Origin: Bacteroidetes bacterium HGW-Bacteroidetes-6 | GTDB lineage: Bacteria; Bacteroidota; Bacteroidia; Bacteroidales; DTU049 | Length of the DNA stretch: 64,000 bases | Reading direction: 5' to 3' | NCBI GenBank assembly: GCA_002842495.1 | Contig: PHDB01000004.1 | Location: 62,001-126,000, forward strand | In this document: positions 35,471-43,678 of the stretch, piece by piece | Layout: every line of letters begins with the position of its first letter | Numbering within the stretch: the first letter of the stretch is position 1 | Translations under genes and position numbers: made by a program | Notes under the pieces: generated by a model | Told to the model about the DNA's origin: nothing | Seen by the model: the letters and a program-made list of their open reading frames with translations, nothing else | The model's database searches: none

Positions 35471-38401
35471 TTACTTGATTGCATATTTTCTTTCTCTTTG
35501 TTTAAATGCTTCATTTCCACCTTCTAAAATATCGCAAACATGCTCTTTTATTCCTTGTTGATAAAGTACACCTTTAATTTTCTCATTTTTCAAAGATGAA
35601 AATTCTAATGCTCCATTAACGTATTCAAAACGATATTCACTTTTCTTTTTTTCAGGGTCTTGTCCTTCTTGATTTGCAACAATTATATTTTCGCTATCTG
35701 TTGCTACTACAAGATTAGCATTATGAGAAACGATTATTATCTGACGGTCAATTTTTTTCTCTATTACCATTTTGCATAGCAAATCATAGATTGTCCTATT
35801 ATCAAGATTATCCTCTGGTTGGTCAATTAGTATTGGATATTCTGCGGAACTTATCTGCAAAAATAATATTAAAAGAACTGTTCCTTTTTTACCTGGCGAC
35901 ATGCTTAATAATTCATCATTTTTATATGTCACTTTGTAATCAAGGTCAAAATTATCTTTGACAATTCCTTTAAATATTTCATCAATAGTTGTTTTTTGTT
36001 TTAGCGGAATCGTCTCATCGCTCGACAATTTCAATGAATTATCATCTAATACATTTATTATATCCTGAAACAAATCAGGGATTAAGTCATAATTAACAAG
36101 ATTTTCAATGAATAATTTATTGAAAAAATGGTCTTTTGCTATTGCTGCTTTATTCGCTTGTTCGTACAATGAGAACTTTTCCTTATCATATAATAAAGAG
36201 CAATTTAATGTAATTTCCTCTCCAATTTCTTTCTTTGTTTCGTTAATTTTCGCAACGATAGTCTGATATAATAAATATCTTTCTTTTAATAGGTTTGTAA
36301 TCCGTTTTTTTGAGTTTCGATATTCTTCAACTGCACTACTTAGCTGTTTTTCAAACAACTCAGATTTTTCTTTCTTCTGTTTTTCCTTTTCAAGTTGTTC
36401 AGATATTTTTTTAAGTTCTTTTTGACCTTCAAGTTTTTTTAGAAATGGGGCTAAATCTATATTGAGCTGTTTAAGAACCTTGTCTACATCAGCTTTGAAT
36501 TCATCAAGCTTTAATTTTGATATTTCATTTTGAAGATTGGATATTAATACATCAAAATCTTTTGAAATTAATAATTTGATATTGCTTAAATCATCCGGTA
36601 TTTCTGTAAATACATCTAATATTTTATCTAATTTACCCTTTTGAGACAGATAGTCTTCCTGATGTTTAATTCCGACCAATTCATTTTTTGATGTTGTTAA
36701 TTCTTCTGAAAACCTTTTTAATACATTAATCTTTGTGAGAATTAACTGCAATTCTTTATCAGATTGTTCTTTTTTCTTAATTAGTTCGTTGTATTTATTT
36801 ACATCTTCAGGTGACAAATTTGAAAGTTTTTGACCTTCAGTAATTTGTAATTCAATTTTCTTAATAGCTTCTGCTATAACTTTTGATGCCCCTATTTCTT
36901 TTATCTGCTTATTTAACTCCATCGCATTTGCGCGGATTGCAAGCAAATTATTTAATTCAAGTTCTGTTTTTTGAGAAATTTTATCAATTTCTGATTTTTT
37001 CTCTTCAAAATAGGACTTATATACTTCATCTTGTAATAAAATATTACCAACCAATGTATTAAGTTCCTTTTTATTATTCTTCTCAGCAAGATAATTTATG
37101 TAAAGCTGTGGGATATATGTTATTTTTCTTGATTTATTATCTGGATTAGTATTACTTAAAATGTCTTTTTCATTGTTTTTCCAAGTAACCTCAAAATCAT
37201 AATTTTCATTTTCAAATGAATATCCCTCGAAATTTAATCTTTTGTTTATTCGCTTTACTTGTTCAGGGTCAATACTTTCAGCAATAGAGTGCAGTAATAA
37301 TGATTTTCCAGAAGATTTGCCCCCAATTATTGCATTTAAATTTTCATTAAGGAGAATTTTTTGATTTCCAAATAACTTATCTGAACTTATAAATTGAACT
37401 TCTGAGATTATATGCCTTTCATTTTTTGAATCTGGTTTAATTGGTTGTATCATAACCCTGTCACTCGGTTCAAATATTATTTGTTTCAAACCAGAAAAAG
37501 TTAAATCTGATTTAATCCAACAAAATCTGTCTTGTTTAGGTTTAAATAAATCTTCCTCTTTATGTGCATCAGAACCATGAATACAAGGTTTTAAAGAACC
37601 ACATTTTTGAATAACTGTTTGAACATTATCTCCTTTTTCACCTAAAAAGTATTTTCTATCTTCTTCATTACCTGAAAAAATACATTGAGAAATACTATAT
37701 ATAGATTTTCTCACCGCATCTAAACAACTTTCAGAATCATTTTCAAACAAATCAAAGTGCTTATTAAATGCCGAAGCACCATCTTTATTTGAGTTACTAA
37801 CTACTATGATTGTATTTTCACGAAATTCAGAATTTTCATCTAATAACTTTTGTAAATCAGAATGTGAAACAACAAATGAGTTTACTCCTTTATGATATGC
37901 TTGTTCTTCTACCAAAGAATTATCAAGTGATTTACCTAAATCAACCATACCTTGATAATTCATTTTATATTTTCTACCGACACCTGCCGAATATTCTATT
38001 GAACCAAAAAAATTATTATCTAAGGATTTTACATAGTCGGGATTAAAAATACAATGAATATTTACCAACCTTGATTTATCTGTTGATGGCATCATTCTCA
38101 ATTCAACATTTGGAAGAATAAATATTTCTTTTATCTCAGCTTTTTCATCTGAATTAAATGCACCACAATCATTGATATTTTTAACAAACTCGATAATTTT
38201 TAAATAATTTGAAACACTAAAATAATCAGTAACTCCAATTGCTTTAATATCTTGTTCAAGAGCTTTTCTAAAAAAGACTTTACAGAAATCGTCAAAACTT
38301 TGACTTGAAAATTGGTCACTTTTATTTGTCCCTTTAGTATGAACGTGCAAATCCCATTTACGCCATTCTGAACCTCGTTTATATTTTGAATAATCACTCA
38401 T
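35471..38401 (-). CDS. TrlF-type PHP phosphoesterase/SMC-like ATPase, likely phage defence
   Basis: A 976-residue protein of two parts. Residues 1-310 form a PHP-like metal-dependent phosphoesterase: DLHVHT (17-22), GVTDY (56-60), VSHSD (about 178-182) and GSDAH (276-280). Residues 340-976 form an ABC/SMC-type ATPase: Walker A GGKSSGKS (360-367), a long coiled-coil arm (about 450-740), a signature MSPGKKGT (about 834-841), Walker B ILIDQPEDNLD (857-867) and an IVSHNAN H-loop. This is the TrlF-type PHP-ATPase layout, related to RloC/PrrC-style nucleases that sense damage or phage infection. The start is 12 bp after the restriction-methyltransferase stop, so the two form an operon. The gene is markedly AT-rich. 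Confidence 0.8.
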   Translation of the reverse strand: MSDYSKYKRGSEWRKWDLHVHTKGTNKSDQFSSQSFDDFCKVFFRKALEQDIKAIGVTDYFSVSNYLKIIEFVKNINDCGAFNSDEKAEIKEIFILPNVELRMMPSTDKSRLVNIHCIFNPDYVKSLDNNFFGSIEYSAGVGRKYKMNYQGMVDLGKSLDNSLVEEQAYHKGVNSFVVSHSDLQKLLDENSEFRENTIIVVSNSNKDGASAFNKHFDLFENDSESCLDAVRKSIYSISQCIFSGNEEDRKYFLGEKGDNVQTVIQKCGSLKPCIHGSDAHKEEDLFKPKQDRFCWIKSDLTFSGLKQIIFEPSDRVMIQPIKPDSKNERHIISEVQFISSDKLFGNQKILLNENLNAIIGGKSSGKSLLLHSIAESIDPEQVKRINKRLNFEGYSFENENYDFEVTWKNNEKDILSNTNPDNKSRKITYIPQLYINYLAEKNNKKELNTLVGNILLQDEVYKSYFEEKKSEIDKISQKTELELNNLLAIRANAMELNKQIKEIGASKVIAEAIKKIELQITEGQKLSNLSPEDVNKYNELIKKKEQSDKELQLILTKINVLKRFSEELTTSKNELVGIKHQEDYLSQKGKLDKILDVFTEIPDDLSNIKLLISKDFDVLISNLQNEISKLKLDEFKADVDKVLKQLNIDLAPFLKKLEGQKELKKISEQLEKEKQKKEKSELFEKQLSSAVEEYRNSKKRITNLLKERYLLYQTIVAKINETKKEIGEEITLNCSLLYDKEKFSLYEQANKAAIAKDHFFNKLFIENLVNYDLIPDLFQDIINVLDDNSLKLSSDETIPLKQKTTIDEIFKGIVKDNFDLDYKVTYKNDELLSMSPGKKGTVLLILFLQISSAEYPILIDQPEDNLDNRTIYDLLCKMVIEKKIDRQIIIVSHNANLVVATDSENIIVANQEGQDPEKKKSEYRFEYVNGALEFSSLKNEKIKGVLYQQGIKEHVCDILEGGNEAFKQRERKYAIK

Positions 38402-38413
38402 AACAAATAATGC

Positions 38414-41400
38414 TTATTTTACACTTTCTTCAATCGTTTCAATTTCCTTGTCTGTTAGATTATATAATTGATAAACCAATTGATTAATTTCATTTTCAGG
38501 TTCGTCAATTGGTTCATTAGCATTTATTTTATCTGCAATCTCTCTAGTTTTAGTTTCGACCAACATTACTATTTCATTATTGAAATCTTTGCTAACTGGA
38601 AGATTTTGCAATACACTTGGTTTAATTTGTGCAAGAGTTCTATTTTCTTCCATTGAAACCAAACGATAGAAATAGGTAAATAACTTTGAATTTAGGAGAC
38701 CTACTAAGAAATGGTTAGAATAAATTTCATTTGATGAAAACAAGTACATTCCATCCGTTGGGTATAATTTATTTGTATCTATTGAAACGGAAATTTTATC
38801 ACCTGTAATTACTCCAAGTATTTTCTCTTTTTTATCAAAAATTGATTTTTCTCTTGCTCTATGCAATGACCAAAATGGGTGTTTACCTTGCTTAACTTCT
38901 GTGCATGTAATTCGACTTTTGAAGTTTGAAATAAATTGAATAATGTTTTCAATATCCTTTTCAGAATCAGTTTTCTTTGTATAAATAATTCTCTTCCCAA
39001 TATCTTCTGCCAAATATTTCTTTACATCTCTACCACCAGTTACAGTTGGAAAAATGTAATCAGTTTCAAGCGAATACTCATTTATTATCGCTTCTTCAAT
39101 GATAAATGCTTCTTTTAAATCTGGGCTTATCCCTCTTTGAATGCCATCATTATCAATTAAATCAGATAAAACAGATTGATTGAAACGGTTTAATAAATTA
39201 TATCCTTCCAAATTACGTGTCGCAAATAAAGTATTAGGCAACCCTCTAAAAAGGCTTGTTGGAATTGTTGAAGGAATTATATTATCAATATTTATTTTGT
39301 CTTTGGTGGAGTATTCAAGAATATAAGTTTCAGGTTTATATGATTTATTACCAATTTGAATAATACATGAGGGTCTTGCTACATCTTCAAAAATATTATC
39401 ACCAAGATTTGCTACAATCAACAATTGATAACTATTAAGTATTTTCTCTCTTAATTTGATATTATCTAATTGGTATAATAAGACATCGGGTATAATTTGG
39501 CAAACTATGCCTTCTTTTGATTTTATAATAAAACTAAGATTGATAAAGAACATGAATGTATCAATCATCCTTACAACAATGTCATTATTCCAGCTTTTAA
39601 TAAACTTTAATTCTTGTTCATGCAACTCAGCTCCCCAAGGCGGATTCCCAATCACGACATCAAAGCCCACAAAATCGCCGTTATCATCCAGCACTTCGGG
39701 AAACTCGAACCGCCATTCGAAAGCATTCTCGTAAATTTTGTTGTTCTTTATTTCTTCAATTTCGGTTTCCAGTTTTTGGGTTTCTTCGGTCAGTTTCGAC
39801 ACTTTTTTGTTCCATTCGGTCTTTTCCTTTTTGCTCATTTCAAAAAGTTGACCCTGGTTGGTCATTTGGTACAGTTCACCGTTGAGTTTGTAGAACTTTT
39901 TAACTTTCGGGTCGTTCAGGGAAATCTCGCTGCGGAAATTGGTTTTTATTTCATTTATCAGGCGTTCCATTTCCCGCTTTTGCTCCTTGCTTTGGGCATT
40001 TCGGTATGTATCAACTGCAATACGGTAGCTGTCGATAGACCATTTGCCAGCACTTTTTTTCAAAGCCTGTTTTAGATCGGCATCAAGTGCAAAACGGCTT
40101 ATCAGCGAGTTTCCGCATTTTATATTAATGTCAATATTCGGGAGTGTCTCAAGTTCTCTCAGTTCCCCTCCTTTGAAAGGAGGGGTGTCCGCAGGACGGG
40201 GTGGTTTTTGTTTGCCAAACTCATCACGTATTGCTTGCAGTAACCCTTCCTGGTTATCCCACACCCATTTGTTTTCGAACCGTAAAACTTTAATTCCAAC
40301 ATGTTTTAAAAACAAATCCCGTTCATAATCATATTCTGCCTGATCTGCTTCAAAATGGCCCTGACCATCCAATTCAATTGCCAATTGTTCCTGGGGACAA
40401 TAAAAATCTAATATGTAATTGGCAACACTGTGTTGTCTCCTGAATTTTCGTCCATCAAGGTTTTTTCCCTGCAATAGTTTCCATAGGGCCGCTTCTGCCG
40501 GGGTGAGGTTGTTCCGGAGTTGTTTGCGAAAGGTTTTAAGATGGGGCAGGTTATGTATAGAAGAATCACTTCCCCCTTCGGGTATCTGGTGGTTTAAATA
40601 CCAACCACCTCCCCCTTCGGGTACCTGGTGATTTAAATACCAACCACCTCCCCCTTCGGGTACTCCTCCTTGAAAAGGAGGAGAGCTTTTGTAATAGGCA
40701 TTTTTTAAAAGTTCAATCCACAAACGCAACCGGCAGATTTTTACGGAATTGGGGTTTATGTCAACGCCAAACAAACAGTTTTCAATAATCGTCTGCTTTT
40801 CATGGAATAACGTTTCCTGTATCCGCTGACTTTCCTTATTGTTCGGGTTGTATTCAAAGAGTTCTCCGTCTTCGTCAGTTACAATCAATTCATCATTAAC
40901 AACCTCAAAATGATATTCTTTTAATCGTTTGCCATCACGATCCTGCAAAATTTTGAGATCGCTTTTAATCGCAATCATTTCATTGAGTGCAGAAACCAAA
41001 AAGTGTCCGGAACCAACGGCGGGGTCAACAATTTTCAAATCGTTTACGATCTTGTTTGCTTCGCTGCGGTCTTCAATTTTATCATACAGCGAATCAATAT
41101 CGCTACAATTCCAGCCTTTTGTTTCGTTGAATTTTTGAATCACGGCTTTGCGAATGGTCTCGCGGCACATGTACATGGTAATAAAGCCGGGGGTAAAGAA
41201 GGAACCGTCTTTATAACCGTTTATTTTTTCAAAAATCAATCCCAGAACCGAAGCATTGATCAGGGTTTTATTGTCTTCCTGAATTTCCTCGCTACCCTCG
41301 CTTGCAAAATCATAGGCGTTCAAAAATGCGAACAAATATTCAAGCGGATTTATTTCGCCAGTCCGTTTTTTGCCTTTGTCGTCTTTTAATACCGTATGTG

Positions 41401-42670
41401 AATAAAGCGGAATTGACTTGTCATTTCGTAATTGACTGATGAAAAGTGTAGAATGCTCTATTTCCGTTGGCTCAAAAAGCGAACTGTTTAAATAAGGAAC
41501 TTTGGCAAATAAGGTTTTTACATCTTCGTTCCGTTCGTTTTGTTTTCGGGCTAAGACTTGAAAAAACAAACTGTTTAAATCATCATAATCCTTTATTTTT
41601 TCAGTGCTTAAAAATTCAAATGACTTGTCGCCTTTGTGATAAGTAACTAACTGAGCTTCTAATAATTTCAAAAATAAAATTCGGTTTATCCAAGTAATAC
41701 TCAATTCCAAACCAACATTGAAAAGTCTTTCTTGTAGGTTTGCCCCAAATTGGCTTGGATTTTCAAGTCTTGAAATCTTATCAAGGCTGTCTAACTGAAT
41801 AATTGCATTTTCCAAGAATGTTCCAGTGTTTCTTTCTCCTTCTTTGTTTCGCTCAATTATTTTTTTGCTTCCGTCTTTTGTTTCCGTCAATCCGATTATG
41901 TGAAGCAATTCGCCATAAAATCGTTTATCAAGGATGTTGCTGTCGTTGGCAAACGGTAATTTCAGCAAATGTTCGGGTGAAAGTAATTTGAATAAAGCAA
42001 TGAGCTTGTTATCGTCCTTTTTATCATCGTTTCTGAGCGGATTTTCAAACTCACGAATATCGAAGTACGTGAATTCGATGTTTTGCTTTATTTCGGAAAT
42101 AAAAGGTTCTGCAATTTGTTTGTAGAAAAAGTCAGTTTTTGTGTCTGCCAATCTTCCACCTTCAAAATCGCTGAACTGTTTTACGAGGTTTTTATTTTGA
42201 GCAAACAAACGGTCAAAAAGCGTTGCGTCAAATATGAACCATTCGTTTATATTGGTTGCAATCAGGTATTTTATTTCAATATTTTTAAGTGTAATCCGCT
42301 CCCGCAAGTAATACAAAACCAGTTCCTGAAATGCTTTCACGTTGATTTTATCCCTTGTCAACATCTCGGTTTTGTTTGTCGGTTTTTTGGTTTCGATAAT
42401 TACGCCGACAGTTGTTGTTGCTTTGTCTCCGTTATGGATTACAAGGTCGTTCCGTCCTTTGGTATTTACAAAATGATCGGGGTCGTACCAGGTTTTCTTT
42501 AAAAAGTCAATAACGAGGTTTTTATGAAACTCCTCCGATTCGGTGTCGTTGATGCTATCAAGTAAATGGGTAAGATTGGCCTTGAAACGTTCAATTTCAG
42601 TCCTGTTTGGCTTCACTTTTAAAAAGGCTTTATTGAGTGCCTTTCTCGGTTTCAAGATGTGTAATTCCAT
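38414..42670 (-). CDS. Type IIG-like restriction-methyltransferase (Eco57I family) interrupted by a DUF559 domain
   Basis: The 1418-residue protein combines an N-terminal nuclease (Asp75 and Glu93-x-Lys95 in NDLVIHN and VGVIIETKKP, a PD-(D/E)xK pattern), a helical linker, an adenine-methyltransferase core with motif I DPAVGSGHFL (549-558), an acidic VDINP strand and motif IV NPPW (1009-1012), and a C-terminal target-recognition part (about 1030-1400). Residues of about 661-840 are an inserted block, a proline/glycine repeat followed by a DUF559/Vsr-like nuclease fold, which splits the usual junction between WIELLKNAYY and LETLPNIDINIKCGN. Composition changes to AT-rich just after motif IV. 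It most likely cuts unmodified DNA and methylates its own site. It is transcribed just before TrlF. Confidence 0.85.
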   Translation of the reverse strand: MELHILKPRKALNKAFLKVKPNRTEIERFKANLTHLLDSINDTESEEFHKNLVIDFLKKTWYDPDHFVNTKGRNDLVIHNGDKATTTVGVIIETKKPTNKTEMLTRDKINVKAFQELVLYYLRERITLKNIEIKYLIATNINEWFIFDATLFDRLFAQNKNLVKQFSDFEGGRLADTKTDFFYKQIAEPFISEIKQNIEFTYFDIREFENPLRNDDKKDDNKLIALFKLLSPEHLLKLPFANDSNILDKRFYGELLHIIGLTETKDGSKKIIERNKEGERNTGTFLENAIIQLDSLDKISRLENPSQFGANLQERLFNVGLELSITWINRILFLKLLEAQLVTYHKGDKSFEFLSTEKIKDYDDLNSLFFQVLARKQNERNEDVKTLFAKVPYLNSSLFEPTEIEHSTLFISQLRNDKSIPLYSHTVLKDDKGKKRTGEINPLEYLFAFLNAYDFASEGSEEIQEDNKTLINASVLGLIFEKINGYKDGSFFTPGFITMYMCRETIRKAVIQKFNETKGWNCSDIDSLYDKIEDRSEANKIVNDLKIVDPAVGSGHFLVSALNEMIAIKSDLKILQDRDGKRLKEYHFEVVNDELIVTDEDGELFEYNPNNKESQRIQETLFHEKQTIIENCLFGVDINPNSVKICRLRLWIELLKNAYYKSSPPFQGGVPEGGGGWYLNHQVPEGGGGWYLNHQIPEGGSDSSIHNLPHLKTFRKQLRNNLTPAEAALWKLLQGKNLDGRKFRRQHSVANYILDFYCPQEQLAIELDGQGHFEADQAEYDYERDLFLKHVGIKVLRFENKWVWDNQEGLLQAIRDEFGKQKPPRPADTPPFKGGELRELETLPNIDINIKCGNSLISRFALDADLKQALKKSAGKWSIDSYRIAVDTYRNAQSKEQKREMERLINEIKTNFRSEISLNDPKVKKFYKLNGELYQMTNQGQLFEMSKKEKTEWNKKVSKLTEETQKLETEIEEIKNNKIYENAFEWRFEFPEVLDDNGDFVGFDVVIGNPPWGAELHEQELKFIKSWNNDIVVRMIDTFMFFINLSFIIKSKEGIVCQIIPDVLLYQLDNIKLREKILNSYQLLIVANLGDNIFEDVARPSCIIQIGNKSYKPETYILEYSTKDKINIDNIIPSTIPTSLFRGLPNTLFATRNLEGYNLLNRFNQSVLSDLIDNDGIQRGISPDLKEAFIIEEAIINEYSLETDYIFPTVTGGRDVKKYLAEDIGKRIIYTKKTDSEKDIENIIQFISNFKSRITCTEVKQGKHPFWSLHRAREKSIFDKKEKILGVITGDKISVSIDTNKLYPTDGMYLFSSNEIYSNHFLVGLLNSKLFTYFYRLVSMEENRTLAQIKPSVLQNLPVSKDFNNEIVMLVETKTREIADKINANEPIDEPENEINQLVYQLYNLTDKEIETIEESVK
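40165..40185. repeat. Hairpin at one end of the DUF559 insertion
   Basis: CCCCTCCTTT (40165-40174) pairs with AAAGGAGGGG (40176-40185), a 10-bp palindrome around a single G. Confidence 0.8.
40571..40662. repeat. 39-bp tandem repeat
   Basis: Two full copies (40571-40609 and 40610-40648) and a 14-base partial copy (40649-40662). Each full copy encodes 13 residues, read on the minus strand as VPEGGGGWYLNHQ. The copies differ at only a few bases. Confidence 0.85.
40663..40683. repeat. Hairpin at the other end of the DUF559 insertion
   Basis: CTCCTCCTT (40663-40671) pairs with AAGGAGGAG (40675-40683) around GAA. It shares its core with the hairpin at 40165-40185. Confidence 0.8.
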
Positions 42671-43110
42671 TTACCAAAAATCAGTCTATATGTTAGTTAA
42701 TATCCACAAATATACCATTATCCGCGGGTGCATTGGCAAGGGAACAGCTCTTTTGCAAGCGAAAGCATCGGCTTGTGTGCGGAGCTTGTGAATGTACTGT
42801 TTTGTGTGTTGGCTGTTTCATTTTATCTTTTTCTCACTGCAAAATTATCACTGTCGTTTTTTCAGGCTTGTTGGCAACTCGTTTATCACACACACCCACT
42901 CCCCAAAATCACACATACACACCCCCAAAAAACCAGAACACATTGTGCACTTTTTCGCATTTTAGAAGAGTATTTATTCATTTCGTAAATGTATTAATAA
43001 TTTTTACCCGAAAGGTGGTCTTGGAATATTTTTTTGGCAACATAATTCTTTTTCCCAACCGCAGGGGAGAAAGGAATTGGTTTTTGGAAGTTAGAAATCG
43101 TTCAAAAAAA

Positions 43111-43150
43111 TACAGCCGTGTTTCGACAGGCTCAACATGACTGCATTTTT
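43111..43150. repeat. Dispersed Bacteroidota-type repeat
   Basis: The core GTTTCGACAGGCTCAACATG (43120-43139) lies between imperfect inverted flanks (CAG...CTG next to A and T runs). Elements with this core occur many times in Bacteroidota genomes, usually between genes; copy number here cannot be judged from one window. Confidence 0.5.
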
Positions 43151-43323
43151 TATTGGTTTTAATGATCGTTTTTGTGATAGCTTGCAAAGCTTATTCTTGT
43201 CGCATTTAATCGAAAAATACTTATTTCTAGCTCCAAATGTTACCTGCGTTTCAAAAGCATCCACGAGGAGGATGTCGCCATTTGAATCTTTCGGTAAATA
43301 AAGCACACTAAACCCAAAAGTCA

Positions 43324-43361
43324 CACTGAGTGTCCGCCTACTGGCGGATGTATCGAAGTGC
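43324..43361. repeat. Palindromic repeat with TCCGCC hairpin
   Basis: TCCGCC (43333-43338) and GGCGGA (43343-43348) enclose TACT. Outer CACT and AGTG segments extend the symmetry. It looks like an interspersed repeat element, not a terminator. Confidence 0.55.
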
Positions 43362-43510
43362 GGCTTTTGGGTTAATGTGAACAAATTCGACATAAGCAGG
43401 AAAACTGTTTGAGCCGAATTTCTGTAACAAAATTTGTCCTTCGGTGAGTTTTTTCCTGCAATTGTTTTCAATTGTCCATTTTCTCTGAAAAATTCAACGA
43501 GCGACGAGTT

Positions 43511-43581
43511 TTCTGGAGCCTGTGCCGCACTTTTGTGCGGTATTACTTTTCTGGAGTCTGTCCTGAGTATTTCGAAGGGAC
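43511..43581. repeat. Pair of short related repeats with hairpins
   Basis: A TTCTGGAGYCTGT segment occurs twice (near 43511 and 43549). After the first comes the hairpin CCGCAC-TTTT-GTGCGG (43525-43540); after the second, GTCC (43560) and GGAC (43578) bound a TGAGTATTTCGAAGG core. Confidence 0.5.
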
Positions 43582-43627
43582 GGCCAAAAGAAAAAAGACC
43601 ACAAAATCATTGCAGCTGAGAAAATCA

Positions 43628-43657
43628 TAAAAAAAGCCAGAGCAGAACCCTGGCTTT
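43628..43657 (-). terminator. Terminator of the T9SS surface protein gene
   Basis: Read on the minus strand, AAAGCCAG (43650-43657) and CTGGCTTT (43633-43640) form an 8-bp stem with a 9-base loop and a T-run. Confidence 0.85.
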
Positions 43658-43678
43658 AGTATATATAAGCAGCAATAA

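Larger units (their letters stand above)
40151..40690 (-). mobile_element. In-frame DUF559 nuclease insertion with terminal hairpins
   Basis: The block codes for about 180 extra residues inside the methyltransferase. The centre (residues of about 706-821 of the host) has the DUF559 signature: LRNNLTPAEAALWKLL, RRQHSVANYILDFYCP, LAIELDGQGH and VLRFEN, a very-short-patch-repair-type endonuclease domain. Both ends carry Bacteroidota-type hairpins with a CTCCTTT/AAAGGAG core, and one end has a 39-bp tandem repeat. The reading frame stays open, so the host protein is probably still made. Mobility is inferred from repeats and from the clean split; no transposase is present. Confidence 0.6.
42671..43678. 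other. Repeat-rich intergenic region, no gene seen
   Basis: About 1 kb upstream of the restriction gene. It holds several short repeat-like hairpins and the terminator of the next gene but no credible coding frame; the longest minus frame (43091-43471) translates repeat sequence into an AVMLSLSKHG-type string known as a spurious product. The restriction gene promoter must lie in its left part. Confidence 0.6.

Noticed and set aside
40151-40690. Intein in the restriction-methyltransferase
   Set aside because: No splicing motifs (N-terminal Cys/Ser block, C-terminal HN-Cys/Ser) flank the insertion; the centre is DUF559, not a LAGLIDADG intein nuclease.
42860-42960. CACACACA-rich stretch considered as a CRISPR remnant
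   Set aside because: Only irregular CA/CC runs; no repeated unit with spacers.
43091-43471. Minus-strand open frame of 126 codons upstream of the restriction gene
   Set aside because: Its translation contains the AVMLSLSKHG string produced by a common dispersed Bacteroidota repeat, and nothing else in it looks like a protein.
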